Source of the DNA: Actinomycetota bacterium
Lineage (GTDB): Bacteria > Actinomycetota > Geothermincolia > Fen-727 > Anoxymicrobiaceae
Assembly (NCBI GenBank): GCA_018831265.1
Contig: JAHJCO010000023.1
Span: 143,402-207,401, forward strand
Reading direction: 5' to 3'
Length of the DNA stretch: 64,000 nucleotides
In this document: in pieces, positions 43,590 through 52,085 of the stretch
Numbering within the stretch: position 1 is the stretch's first letter
Layout: every line of letters begins with the position of its first letter
Notes under the pieces: model-generated
Told to the model about the DNA's origin: nothing
Databases searched by the model: none
What the model saw: only the letters and a program-made list of their open reading frames with translations
Translations under genes and position numbers: made by a program

Positions 43590-45971
43590 CTACAACGGCT
43601 CTATCGCCAGGTCGCCGATCTTCAACGACGCGTCGTTGGTGCCGAAGACGAATGCCTCGCCCGGGCTCAGCTCGAGGGCGGGCCCGTCGACGAGGATCTC
43701 CAGGCGCGCGCCGTCCGCGGGCACCGGCATGTCGGGCACGGTCGCGGTCGTCTCCTGGGCGTCCTCCAGGCGACCCTGCCAGAGCGTCTTCCCGCCGGAC
43801 ACGAGCCTGATGTCGTGGGCGAACGCCATGTTGGTCATCGGCAGGCTGAGCGAGACGTGCGCGTCCTCTTCCGTGAAGTTCAGTATCTCGATGATACCCT
43901 CCGACTCCATCAGCCGTACGGTGCGCCGACCTTTGTCTATGTGTGGGACCGTGATATCGCCCAGGTATATGGGTACGAAGTCGGCCTCAGGCGCGGTCAC
44001 CTCGAAGATATACGCATCCGAGTAATCGTCGTCGCTCTTTATTCGCTCGTCCATGCGCAGGCCCGGTGGGAGGAATGCCACCTCGGCCTCGCTGGTCGCC
44101 TCCGTTCCCTCGTACTTCCTGAACATCTCTCCCAGGTAGACCACGTGGTCTATCCCGAAGCGACTCAGTATGCCGGGCGTTGCGGGGTTGAACGGGCTGT
44201 AGACGGTGCGTCGCAGCGCCTCCCCGTCGGTGTTCTCCGACGCGCCGTTCAGCATGGGCTTTCGGAAGTCCCGCTGGTAGAGCATGTATCGCGCGGAGGC
44301 GAAGAAGCCGGGCTCGAACGCGGGATAGATGACGGTGCCCGCATCGTCCGGGAACTCGGCTATCCTCTGGTACACGTCGGGGGTCTTCGAGAAGTCGAAG
44401 GTCTTGAACGGGGGGACTAGGGTGGTCTCCAGGAAGGACAGGGCAAGCAGCGCCACCAGCACCGCCTCCCAGGGTACGCGCTTCAGCCGGCTCAGCAGGG
44501 ACGCGACCCCCATCGAGCCCAGTATCACAAGGCAGAGCAGGACCACGATCCCGAACCGCTGGTACCAGCGCAGCCATGGGGCAATGAACTGGAAAGCCAT
44601 GCTGGGCATGGGTACCCTGGCTGAGCCGAGGTGGATGTAGGGCGGCAGCGAGAGGATGAACGCCGCGGCGGCGGATACGATTAGGCCCCAGCCGAGCGCC
44701 CTCTGGCCTGCGGTACCGAAGGTGGTGTCGGTTCGGCCCGCCGGCCGCCGTTTTACCCCTGCAGGTGGCTCCAGTGATAAAGGCCTCGCGCCGTGGGCAT
44801 CCGAAGGCGGTGCTTCCACCTCGGGTTCCCCCTCCGGGGGCTCCGTGGGGGCCAGGGCCCCGGCACGGGCTTCCCTGGACTCCCTGTGCCCCTGTCCCAG
44901 CATCACCACCAGGGCGAACACGGACAGCAGTATCACCACCCAGCCGAGGTACAGCGAGTTCTCGAAAGAGTTGATCGTGTCGCCCGCGATGCTGTTGGTG
45001 ATGCCACCGAGCAGGAAGTTCTCCTTGTTGGGCAGGACGTAGTCGTAGGCCTTGGCCGAGCCGGCAACGGCTGTCTCCACGTTCCGGACGGCCCCGGGGG
45101 TCAGTCGCGTCTGCCACTGGCCGGTCTGCTCCAGGTTTGAGAACCCCTTGAAGTAGAACGGCACCGTCAGTGCTGTCACAACCACCACCACCCCCAGTCC
45201 CAGGAGTGCCGTCCGCCTGTTGAAGACGACCGGCTCTCGCCTGACTGAGGGGTCCTGGCGGGTAATCCGCCAGGTGTGCCAGCGCAGGTAGGCGAACCGG
45301 CCGACCAGGAACGTGACGGTGAATATCCACATGAAGAACGCGTAGTGGACGCTGGTGCCGCCCACCAGCAGGCCCGCCACGGCCAGCCATATCGCGTTGC
45401 GCCACGACGGCTTCTCTATGAAAAGGAGCAGGGTCATGATGAACAGCGGCATCCACTGGGTCATCGCCAGGTGGATGAATATCATGGAGTTGTAGGCGTG
45501 GAACACGCAGGCCATGTAGGCGAATCCACCGAAGAGGGCGGCCCGCCTGTCACCCGTGATGTGCCGGACCAGGTAGTACATTGTCACGCCGGAGAGCAGG
45601 AACGAGGCCAGCAGCTCCAGGTTATAGACAAACACCTCGTTGCCGAACAGCAGCAGGAACCTCTCGGTGAGGTCGGCCACCGGCTCGAACAGGAAGACGT
45701 TCAAGGGCACTCCGAACGGGAACCCGATGAGGGGGCAGAACGAGGCCTTCGCCCCGAAGTCCCCGGCGTTGCGCGCCCACCACCACATCCACATGACGCC
45801 CTGGTTGTCGCTGGCGAAGCCGTAGGTGGAGGTGGTCATCCTCAGGATCATGGGCCAGGTCATGAAAACGGCCATCGCCGCGAAGAAGAGGAAGATGACG
45901 GCCTCCGGGCCGAAGCGGGCGAACAGGCTCCCCCGCGCCTCTACCCCGCTACCGCCGTCTCCGGATTCCAA
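43590..45971 (-). CDS. GT-C-like multi-pass membrane protein, paralogue 3
   Basis: About 793 residues. The N-terminal half has helices with TWPMILRMTTSTYGFASDNQ (acidic loop), NEVFVYNLELLASFLLSG, and GDRRAALFGGFAYMACVFHAYNSM, colinear with paralogues 1 and 2; the second half includes LETTLVPPFKTFDFSKTPD, matching their FRSLDT region, and a beta-rich end. TTG 45971 (AAAGGCGG upstream) is preferred to TTG 46022, which lies in an F3 repeat. Predicted to act on lipid-linked sugars outside the membrane, with the tandem GT2 encoded 8 bp downstream supplying donors. Confidence 0.72.
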   Translation of the reverse strand: MESGDGGSGVEARGSLFARFGPEAVIFLFFAAMAVFMTWPMILRMTTSTYGFASDNQGVMWMWWWARNAGDFGAKASFCPLIGFPFGVPLNVFLFEPVADLTERFLLLFGNEVFVYNLELLASFLLSGVTMYYLVRHITGDRRAALFGGFAYMACVFHAYNSMIFIHLAMTQWMPLFIMTLLLFIEKPSWRNAIWLAVAGLLVGGTSVHYAFFMWIFTVTFLVGRFAYLRWHTWRITRQDPSVRREPVVFNRRTALLGLGVVVVVTALTVPFYFKGFSNLEQTGQWQTRLTPGAVRNVETAVAGSAKAYDYVLPNKENFLLGGITNSIAGDTINSFENSLYLGWVVILLSVFALVVMLGQGHRESREARAGALAPTEPPEGEPEVEAPPSDAHGARPLSLEPPAGVKRRPAGRTDTTFGTAGQRALGWGLIVSAAAAFILSLPPYIHLGSARVPMPSMAFQFIAPWLRWYQRFGIVVLLCLVILGSMGVASLLSRLKRVPWEAVLVALLALSFLETTLVPPFKTFDFSKTPDVYQRIAEFPDDAGTVIYPAFEPGFFASARYMLYQRDFRKPMLNGASENTDGEALRRTVYSPFNPATPGILSRFGIDHVVYLGEMFRKYEGTEATSEAEVAFLPPGLRMDERIKSDDDYSDAYIFEVTAPEADFVPIYLGDITVPHIDKGRRTVRLMESEGIIEILNFTEEDAHVSLSLPMTNMAFAHDIRLVSGGKTLWQGRLEDAQETTATVPDMPVPADGARLEILVDGPALELSPGEAFVFGTNDASLKIGDLAIEPL

Positions 45972-46017
45972 TGCCCGCCTTTCGAGTGGTCGACTGGTCC
46001 TATTGTATGAGATGTGC

Positions 46018-46224
46018 AGCAAAAGGGTCAGACCCTTTTGCTACACCTGGGGGCGGACTTCAGTCCGCCGTCTCCCACGATTGGGGGCGGACTTCAGTCC
46101 GCCGTCTTATTCCGGGACTGAAGTACCGGCCCAAGCTTTAAGTATTGGGGGTGGACTTCAGTCCGCCATCGACCACGCCTTCCGGGACTGAAGTCCCGGC
46201 CCAAGCAGCAAAGTCCCGGCCCAA
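46018..46224 (+). repeat. F3 palindrome and three F2 repeat modules upstream of efp
   Basis: A 12-bp perfect F3 stem (AGCAAAAGGGTC / GACCCTTTTGCT, 46018-46042) is followed by an F2 half module (46049-46069), a full F2 pair (46081-46134), a second F2 pair with one substitution (46145-46204) and a partial copy (46210-46224). Each F2 pair has stems GGCGGAC / GTCCGCC and CCGGGAC / GTCCCGG with complementary TTCA and TGAA loops. The cluster fills the gap between divergent genes. Confidence 0.9.
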
Positions 46225-46282
46225 GCGCAAGTCGGGATAGGTTATTATTATCTCCCCGGTCAACGAGCACGGAGGTGCAGCC

Positions 46283-46840
46283 ATAGCGTCTACAGCGGAT
46301 TTCCGAAACGGCCTGGTCCTGGACATGGACGGGACCCTGATGCGCATAGTGGAATTCCAGCACGTCAAGCCGGGCAAGGGCGCCGCTTTCGTGCGCACGA
46401 AGCTGAAGAACGTGGAGACCGGACAGGTGGTCGACAAGACGTTCCGCGCGGGGGAGAAGGTGACCGAGGCGGTCCTCGAGCACCACAAGATGCAGTACCT
46501 GTACCGCGACGGGGACAACTACGTCTTCATGGACCGGGACACCTACGAGCAGGTCGCCGTGCCCCCGGACGCCGTGGGCGAGCTGGCGCAGTTCCTGGTG
46601 GAGAACCAGGAGCTCAGCGTGTTCATCCGCAACGGCAAGCCGGTGACCATGGAGCTGCCGGCCGCGGTCAACCTGGCGGTGGCGAAGGCGGAGCAGTGGC
46701 TGAAGGGCGACACCTCCAGCGGCGCGACAAAGCCGGTGACCCTCCAGACCGGCCTGGTGGTGCAGGTGCCGCTCTTCGTCGAGGAGGGCGACACAGTCCG
46801 GGTGGACACGCGCACGGGCAGGTATATCGAGAGGGTCTGA
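46283..46840 (+). CDS. efp: Elongation factor P, probable ATA start
   Basis: EF-P relieves ribosome stalling at proline runs. The 185-residue product has the KOW-like domain with the modified-Lys loop KPGKGAAF, then two OB domains ending VPLFVEEGDTVRVDTRTGRYIERV. The frame opened 5' of ATG 46325 reads ASTADFRNGLVLDMDG, which aligns with the very first residues of actinobacterial EF-P. The codon at the initiator position is ATA 46283, 7 nt after a perfect GGAGG (46271-46275). No ATG, GTG or TTG occurs in frame back to TAG 46238. ATG 46325 would delete 14 conserved residues. Confidence 0.9.
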   Translation: MASTADFRNGLVLDMDGTLMRIVEFQHVKPGKGAAFVRTKLKNVETGQVVDKTFRAGEKVTEAVLEHHKMQYLYRDGDNYVFMDRDTYEQVAVPPDAVGELAQFLVENQELSVFIRNGKPVTMELPAAVNLAVAKAEQWLKGDTSSGATKPVTLQTGLVVQVPLFVEEGDTVRVDTRTGRYIERV

Positions 46841-46845
46841 CAGTA

Positions 46846-47289
46846 ATGAGCAAGGGCTCGGGCACCCGCTCCCGGCAGCGCCGCTACGCGCTGCGAATCC
46901 TCTTCGAGGTCGATATCAACCGCTGCGCGGTCAAAGAGGTGCTCGACGGCAAGCGGGAGGTCGGAGAGGACCCGCCCTCGGAGTTCACCATCCAGCTTGT
47001 CGAAGGGGTGCTGGCCCACCGGGCGGAGATCGACCGGGTGATTTCGCAGTACTCGGAGGGATGGGACCTGGACAGGATGCCGGTGGTGGACCGCAACATC
47101 CTGCGCATGTCCATCTTCGAGCTGTTCTTCCTGGAGGATATCCCGCCCGGACCCACCATCGACGAGGCGGTGGAGCTCGCCAAGTCGTTCTCGACCGAGG
47201 ATTCGGGCAAGTTCGTCAATGGGGTGCTCGGCAAGGTGAACCTCGACCGGGAGTCGGGCCGGCTGGTCATCCCCGGACGGCAGGGGTGA
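46846..47289 (+). CDS. nusB: Transcription antitermination factor NusB
   Basis: All-helical 147-residue protein with the family features SRQRRYALRILFEVDINR, VEGVLAHRAEIDRVIS and the C-terminal DEAVELAKSFSTEDSGKFVNGVLGKV. It binds boxA RNA with S10 (NusE) during rRNA transcription. ATG 46846 is 5 bp after the efp stop, the usual gene order; a longer in-frame opening lies inside efp. Confidence 0.93.
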   Translation: MSKGSGTRSRQRRYALRILFEVDINRCAVKEVLDGKREVGEDPPSEFTIQLVEGVLAHRAEIDRVISQYSEGWDLDRMPVVDRNILRMSIFELFFLEDIPPGPTIDEAVELAKSFSTEDSGKFVNGVLGKVNLDRESGRLVIPGRQG

Positions 47290-47293
47290 CGCG

Positions 47294-48751
47294 TTGGCCG
47301 ATGTGCTGTTGATCTTCCCGGCGATACGACAGGTGGGACCGAGGTTCCCCTACCCGTCCCTGGCCCTGGCCGCCTACCTCATGGACAAAGGCCGCGAGGT
47401 ACGGATGCTGGACGCCAACGTAGAGGACCTCTCGGCCGTGGACCCGCTCGACTACCGGGTGGTCGGCCTGTCCACCATCACCGGCCCGCAGGTCGCGGGC
47501 GCACTCGAGGCCGCGGCGTTCGTCCGGGCGAGGGCGCCCGAGACCCTCATCGTCTGGGGCGGTATACACCCCTCGATAACCCCGCACCAGACCATACGCC
47601 ACCCCCTGGTGGACGTGGTGGCGCGGGCCGAGGGAGAGCGAACGCTCCTGAGGATCGTCGAGGCGCTGGACGTCGGCGGCCCCCTCAGGGAGGTGCCCGG
47701 CCTCACGCTCCTCGAGGAGGGACGGGTGGTGGACGCGCCCGACGTGGAGTTCATGGACATCAACGAGCTGCCGCTGCTCCCCTACGAGCTGCTGAGGAAG
47801 GACCGCTACATCCACTTCTCCGGCAAGCCGTCTCGCGTCTACCTCGAGTCCAGCAGGGGGTGCCCCCACGACTGCGGGTTCTGCTACAACCTGGCGGTGC
47901 AGAAGAGGACCTGGCGTGCGAAGACCGCACAGCGTACGGTGGACGAGATGCGGCACGTGGTGGAGTCGCTGGGCCCCGACGAGATATGGTTCCTCGACGA
48001 CAACATGAGCACCAGCCGCAAGAGGATGGCCGGGATCGCCCGGCTCCTCATCGAGCGGGATGTGAAGGTCGGCTGGACTACCGGGTCCAGGTTCGATTAC
48101 GCCCTGAAGTACGATACAGACTACCTCGGTCTGCTGAAGGAGTCGGGGTGCTTCGCCATGGGGTTCGGGGGCGAGTCGGGCTCGCAACGGGTCCTGGACA
48201 GGGTCTGCAAGGGGACCTCGCCCGAGATGATGAAGGCCGCGGCACGCCTGTACCACGAGGTAGGCATCTCGCTGAACTCCAACTTCATGCTGGGCTTTCC
48301 CGGTGAGACGGACTCAGACATAGAGGCGACCCTGGGAATCGTGGACGAGCTCAAGTCACTCGGCGGCCGGGACTTCATCGCGGGCGTCACGGTCTACACA
48401 CCATTCCCAGGCACCCCCATGTACGCCGAGGCGCTCGCCGCCGGGTTCGAGGAGCCGGGCTCGCTGGAGGGCTGGGGCACCTACCAGTACAACTCGGTAC
48501 GTAACCTCCCGTGGCTCAAAGGTAAGCGTCGCAGGCTGGAGGAGACGGTCACCCTCATGGCCCGGTTCGGGTTCCAGTTCGAGTCCTATCAGGGCCCGGG
48601 CGTCCTGGAGGGACGTCGCTTCATGGCCCTGGTCCACCGGTTTCTATGCGCCTCGGCACGGTTCCGCTGGCGCCACAAGGTATTCGCCCTTCCCCTCGAG
48701 TGGATGCTGGTGGGCTACCTGCTCGAGAAGCTCGGCTTCGGAGAGCACTAA
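47294..48751 (+). CDS. B12-binding-type radical SAM protein, paralogue B
   Basis: Colinear with the product encoded at 36242-37696 over its whole length (485 versus 484 residues): FPYPSLALAAYLMDKGREV, VWGGIHPSITPHQT, cluster C190-PHD-C194-GF-C197, FGGESGSQRVLDRVCKG, and GWGTYQYNSVRNLPW. TTG start 4 nt after the nusB stop. It sits between nusB and pyrR, where most genomes have nothing, and next to F5 and F1 repeats, so it looks like an insertion of a glycan-island gene copy. Substrate unknown. Confidence 0.88.
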   Translation: MADVLLIFPAIRQVGPRFPYPSLALAAYLMDKGREVRMLDANVEDLSAVDPLDYRVVGLSTITGPQVAGALEAAAFVRARAPETLIVWGGIHPSITPHQTIRHPLVDVVARAEGERTLLRIVEALDVGGPLREVPGLTLLEEGRVVDAPDVEFMDINELPLLPYELLRKDRYIHFSGKPSRVYLESSRGCPHDCGFCYNLAVQKRTWRAKTAQRTVDEMRHVVESLGPDEIWFLDDNMSTSRKRMAGIARLLIERDVKVGWTTGSRFDYALKYDTDYLGLLKESGCFAMGFGGESGSQRVLDRVCKGTSPEMMKAAARLYHEVGISLNSNFMLGFPGETDSDIEATLGIVDELKSLGGRDFIAGVTVYTPFPGTPMYAEALAAGFEEPGSLEGWGTYQYNSVRNLPWLKGKRRRLEETVTLMARFGFQFESYQGPGVLEGRRFMALVHRFLCASARFRWRHKVFALPLEWMLVGYLLEKLGFGEH

Positions 48752-48810
48752 TAACGGTGCCAGGCACATTAGCCAAAAAGTATTAGTACTGAGGTCGAAA
48801 TAATAGATCG

Positions 48811-48984
48811 GTGTCGGACGTTTGAATCACATGAGTATAACCGTGCATCAATAATTACCATCACCACCATTATCAACAGGAAATCCATCCGAACTGCAGA
48901 GTCCAGGTCATTCGGCCGTTACTCCTGTTATTTTTGTGTGTTACTAACTATTAATGATGGTAGTGTTATTCAAACGTCCGACAC
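48811..48984. repeat. F5 fold-back element (174 bp) with perfect 17-bp terminal repeats
   Basis: GTGTCGGACGTTTGAAT at 48811-48827 is matched exactly by its reverse complement at 48968-48984. Inside come ACCATCA with TGATGGT, AACAGGA with TCCTGTT and CCGAA with TTCGG in nested order, so the element can fold into one long interrupted hairpin. It has no coding capacity and is AT-rich against GC-rich surroundings. A MITE-like element or a structured RNA are the alternatives. An F4-like GGTGCCAGGCAC lies upstream at 48756. Confidence 0.8.
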
Positions 48985-49023
48985 TCGTCCCGACCCAGGC
49001 GGGCGGTGATCGCTGTGCGGGTG

Positions 49024-49052
49024 TGAAAGAAATGGTTTGAGGTTTTTTTGCA
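49024..49052 (-). repeat. Single F1 repeat before the pyr leader
   Basis: An inverted F1 copy with outer arm TGCA. Its TTGAGG (49037-49042) stands 17 nt before TATCTT (49060-49065), so it may form the -35 element of the pyr operon promoter. Confidence 0.85.
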
Positions 49053-49065
49053 GGGGTGGTATCTT
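49037..49065 (+). promoter_or_regulatory. Possible pyr operon promoter
   Basis: TTGAGG (49037-49042), 17-nt spacer, TATCTT (49060-49065), each matching consensus in four positions. The start point near 49073 fits a leader that begins just before the PyrR-binding sequence. The -35 lies inside the F1 repeat. Confidence 0.4.
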
Positions 49066-49073
49066 AGCCACGA

Positions 49074-49166
49074 CCTTTAATTCTAGTCCGGCGAGGCTAG
49101 CAAGGAAGGAAGAGCGAGGATGATACTCTCAGATGCCGCCTTCCCGCTTCGCGGGGGGGCGTTTTT
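49074..49166 (+). promoter_or_regulatory. PyrR-binding attenuator leader
   Basis: GTCCGGCGAGGCTAGCAAG (49086-49104) matches the conserved PyrR-binding loop (UCC-GAGGCU-GCAAG type). It is followed by a GC-rich terminator hairpin, CCGCCTTCCCGC with GCGGGGGGGCG (49136-49161), and TTTTT. By the known mechanism, PyrR with UMP binds the first element and favours the terminator, lowering pyr operon expression when pyrimidines are plentiful. Confidence 0.8.
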
Positions 49167-49225
49167 CATGCGCCGACCCGCGGGCCGGTCCTGCACGTCC
49201 CCTGACTCAGGCACGGAGGCCCACC

Positions 49226-49768
49226 ATGTCATTTAAGGCGCGCGCGAAGGTCCTCGACGCGGATGACGTCTCCCGGGTCCTGAGGCGCATCGCCCACGAG
49301 ATACTCGAGCGCAACAAAGGGGCGGTCGACCTCGCGCTCATCGGGGTACGCACCCGCGGGGTGTTCCTGGCCAGGCGTATCGCCGCCAACATAGCGGAGA
49401 TAGAGGGCAGCCACGTGCTGGTGGGCGAGCTGGACGTCTCCTTCTACCGGGATGACGTGGCCACCCGGAGGGCGAACAACGTCGGGGTCACCAACATAGA
49501 TTTCGACGTCAACGACATGACGGTCATCATGGTCGACGACGTCCTCTACACGGGCCGCACCACACGGGCCGCGATGGACGCCCTCATGGACTTCGGCCGA
49601 CCCCAAGTCATACAGCTCGCCGTGGTCGTGGACCGCGGGCACCGCGAGCTCCCCGTTCGGGCCGACTACGTGGGCAAGAACCTGCCGACCTCGGGCAACG
49701 AGAAGGTAAAGGTCTCGCTGGAGGAGGTCGACGGCGTCGACATGGTTGAGATCGGGGAGGAGGCTTAG
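49226..49768 (+). CDS. pyrR: Bifunctional pyr operon regulator / uracil phosphoribosyltransferase PyrR
   Basis: The 180-residue product has the PRPP-binding motif [21 protein letters not shown] and the family end [14 protein letters not shown]. It binds the leader RNA upstream and controls attenuation. ATG 49226 has GGAGG 8 nt upstream and starts just after the terminator; a longer frame through the leader is not used. Its TAG overlaps the pyrB GTG by one base. Confidence 0.95.
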   Translation: MSFKARAKVLDADDVSRVLRRIAHEILERNKGAVDLALIGVRTRGVFLARRIAANIAEIEGSHVLVGELDVSFYRDDVATRRANNVGVTNIDFDVNDMTVIMVDDVLYTGRTTRAAMDALMDFGRPQVIQLAVVVDRGHRELPVRADYVGKNLPTSGNEKVKVSLEEVDGVDMVEIGEEA

Positions 49769-50697
49769 TGGGCAACGACCACCGGCACCTGCTGGCGATA
49801 GCCGACCTCGGGCGCGAGGACATCATCCGGCTGCTCGACTCGGCCCGCTCGTTCGCGGAGGTATCCGCCAGGCCGGTCAAGAAAGTGCCGGCCCTGCGCG
49901 GACACACCATAGTCAACCTGTTCCTCGAGCCGTCCACGAGAACCCGCATGTCGTTCGAGCTCGCTGCCAAGCGCCTCTCGGCGGACGTCATGAATTTCAG
50001 CACCAGCACCTCCAGCCTCTCCAAGGGCGAGAGCCTCAAGGACACCGGCAAGACCATCGTGGCGATGGGCGTGGACGCCGTGGTTATCAGGCATAAGAGC
50101 GCCGGGGCTCCCAGGGCGCTGACCGGCTGGGTGGACTGCTCGGTGGTGAACGCCGGCGACGGAATGCACGAGCACCCCACCCAGGCCCTGCTGGACCTCT
50201 TCACCATGCGCGAGCGACTCGGAGGCCTGGAGGGGCTCAAGGTCGCCATCGTCGGTGACATCGATCACTCCAGGGTCGCGCGCAGCAACATCCTGGCGCT
50301 GGGCAAGGTCGGCGCCGAGGTGCTACTAGTCGCCCCCCGCTCGCTGCTGCCGGAGAAGGTCGAGGAGATGGGAGCGCGGGTGACCGGCTCGATGGACGAG
50401 GCCCTGGCCTGGTGCGACGTCCTCTACCTGCTGCGCATCCAGATGGAGAGGGTGGCCGAGTCGCGCTTCCCCTCCCTGCGCGAGTACACGCTCGAGTACG
50501 GCCTCACCCAGACCCGGTGGTCGCGCCTCGAGCGCAAGCCGCTGGTCATGCACCCTGGTCCCATGAACCGGGGGGTCGAGATAGCGTCCGTGGTCGCCGA
50601 CGAGGTCGAGTCCGTGATAACGGGACAGGTCTCGGCCGGGGTCGCGGTAAGGATGGCGGTCCTGTTCGAGCTGCTGGGAGGCGGTCATGGCGGATAG
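49768..50697 (+). CDS. pyrB: Aspartate carbamoyltransferase catalytic chain
   Basis: Joins carbamoyl phosphate and aspartate. Motifs: LEPSTRTRMSFELA (carbamoyl-phosphate site), SLSKGESLKDT (the Lys-bearing loop contributed across subunits), DGMHEHPTQALLD and MHPGPMNRGVEI. The 309-residue length is normal. No pyrI regulatory-chain gene is seen. GTG start with GGGGAGGAGG; the end overlaps pyrC by 11 bases. Confidence 0.95.
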   Translation: MGNDHRHLLAIADLGREDIIRLLDSARSFAEVSARPVKKVPALRGHTIVNLFLEPSTRTRMSFELAAKRLSADVMNFSTSTSSLSKGESLKDTGKTIVAMGVDAVVIRHKSAGAPRALTGWVDCSVVNAGDGMHEHPTQALLDLFTMRERLGGLEGLKVAIVGDIDHSRVARSNILALGKVGAEVLLVAPRSLLPEKVEEMGARVTGSMDEALAWCDVLYLLRIQMERVAESRFPSLREYTLEYGLTQTRWSRLERKPLVMHPGPMNRGVEIASVVADEVESVITGQVSAGVAVRMAVLFELLGGGHGG

Positions 50698-52081
50698 CGT
50701 TCTGATCAAGGGGGGGTCGGCCCTCCTCGAGCCGGGCCGCCTCACACAGGCCGACGTCCTGGTGGCCGACGGCGTCATACGGCGCGCAGGGAAGGGCGTG
50801 AGATCGCAGGCGGCCCGCGTGATAGACGCTTCCGGCTGCGTGGTCGCCCCCGGGCTGGTGGACATCCACGCCCACCTGCGCGAGCCGGGCATGGAGTACA
50901 AGGAGGACGTAGCATCCGGGAGCAGGGCCGCGGTCTGCGGGGGCTACACCACCGTCTTCTGCATGCCCAACACCGAGCCGGCGATAGACAACGCCTCGGT
51001 GGCCGAGTACGTGTTCGACCGGGGGGTGGACGAAGGCCTCTGCATGATACTCCCGCACGGGGCCATAACCGTCGGACGCGCGGGCGAGGTGCTCGCCCCC
51101 ATGGGAGAGATGGGAAAGTGCCGTGCCGGCGTCAAGGGCTTCAGCGACGACGGCTCGCCCCTGGTCGATGCAGAGATCATGCGACGGGCGATGGAGTACG
51201 CCCGGACAATGGGCGCCCTCATCATCTCGCACAGCGAGGAGCGCAGCCTCTCGGCCGACGGGCAGATGAACGAGGGCTACTACTCCACGTTCCTGGGCCT
51301 GCGGGGCATCCCCCCCGAGTCCGAGGAGATCGCCGTCTTCCGGGACATCCGCCTGGCGGAGAAGACCGGGGCCCGGCTGCACCTGGCCCACCTGTCCACA
51401 GCCGGATCGGTCGCGCTGGTAAGGGATGCCAGGCGCCGCGGGATGGAGGTAACCTGCGAGGTGACCCCCCACCACTTCAGCCTGGATGAGTCCGCTCTGA
51501 TGGACTACGACACCAACCTGAAGATGAACCCGCCCCTGAGGTCCCGCGCCGATATCGAGGCGCTGCTGGAGGGGCTCTCCGACGGGACCATCGACGCCAT
51601 AGCCACCGATCACGCCCCCCACGCGCCCCACGAGAAGGAGACCGAGTTCGACGTGGCGGAGTTCGGGGTGGTCGGCCTGGAGACCTGCCTGGGCCTTGTC
51701 ATGTCCAGGCTGGTCGAGCCCGGGGTGCTATCACTCGAGGACGCTCTTGGTAAGCTCACTGCCGTGCCGGCACACATCATGGAGATGGAACGGTTCGGCT
51801 ACCGGGCGCGGCTGGAGGAGGGGGAGCCTGCGGACATAGTGGTTTTCGACCCTTCCGCTGAGTGGACGGTGGACCCGCGCACGTTCAAGTCGCGCTCGCG
51901 CAACACACCGTACGCCGGGTGGGGCCTGAAGGGCAAGGTCACGCATACCCTGTTCCGCGGGACGGTGGTGGTCGCCGACGGAGAGCTGGTCGGCGCCCCC
52001 GAGACCGCGACCCTTCCCGCGAGGGATGAGGCTTCCACCGCCTCGACGGCGCGCGCCGAGGGCACGAAAGCGAAAGGTTGA
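50687..52081 (+). CDS. pyrC: Dihydroorotase
   Basis: Cyclises carbamoyl aspartate. Class I, 464 residues: metal ligands in [13 protein letters not shown], the carboxylated-Lys region, [33 protein letters not shown] and the catalytic Asp in [15 protein letters not shown] 50687 lies inside the pyrB end. The last 30 residues form an Ala/Thr-rich tail. Confidence 0.95.
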   Translation: MADSVLIKGGSALLEPGRLTQADVLVADGVIRRAGKGVRSQAARVIDASGCVVAPGLVDIHAHLREPGMEYKEDVASGSRAAVCGGYTTVFCMPNTEPAIDNASVAEYVFDRGVDEGLCMILPHGAITVGRAGEVLAPMGEMGKCRAGVKGFSDDGSPLVDAEIMRRAMEYARTMGALIISHSEERSLSADGQMNEGYYSTFLGLRGIPPESEEIAVFRDIRLAEKTGARLHLAHLSTAGSVALVRDARRRGMEVTCEVTPHHFSLDESALMDYDTNLKMNPPLRSRADIEALLEGLSDGTIDAIATDHAPHAPHEKETEFDVAEFGVVGLETCLGLVMSRLVEPGVLSLEDALGKLTAVPAHIMEMERFGYRARLEEGEPADIVVFDPSAEWTVDPRTFKSRSRNTPYAGWGLKGKVTHTLFRGTVVVADGELVGAPETATLPARDEASTASTARAEGTKAKG

Positions 52082-52085
52082 GTGG

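Noticed and set aside
46325..46840. efp starting at ATG 46325
   Set aside because: This would delete 14 residues conserved in actinobacterial EF-P and has no ribosome site, while ATA 46283 has a perfect GGAGG.
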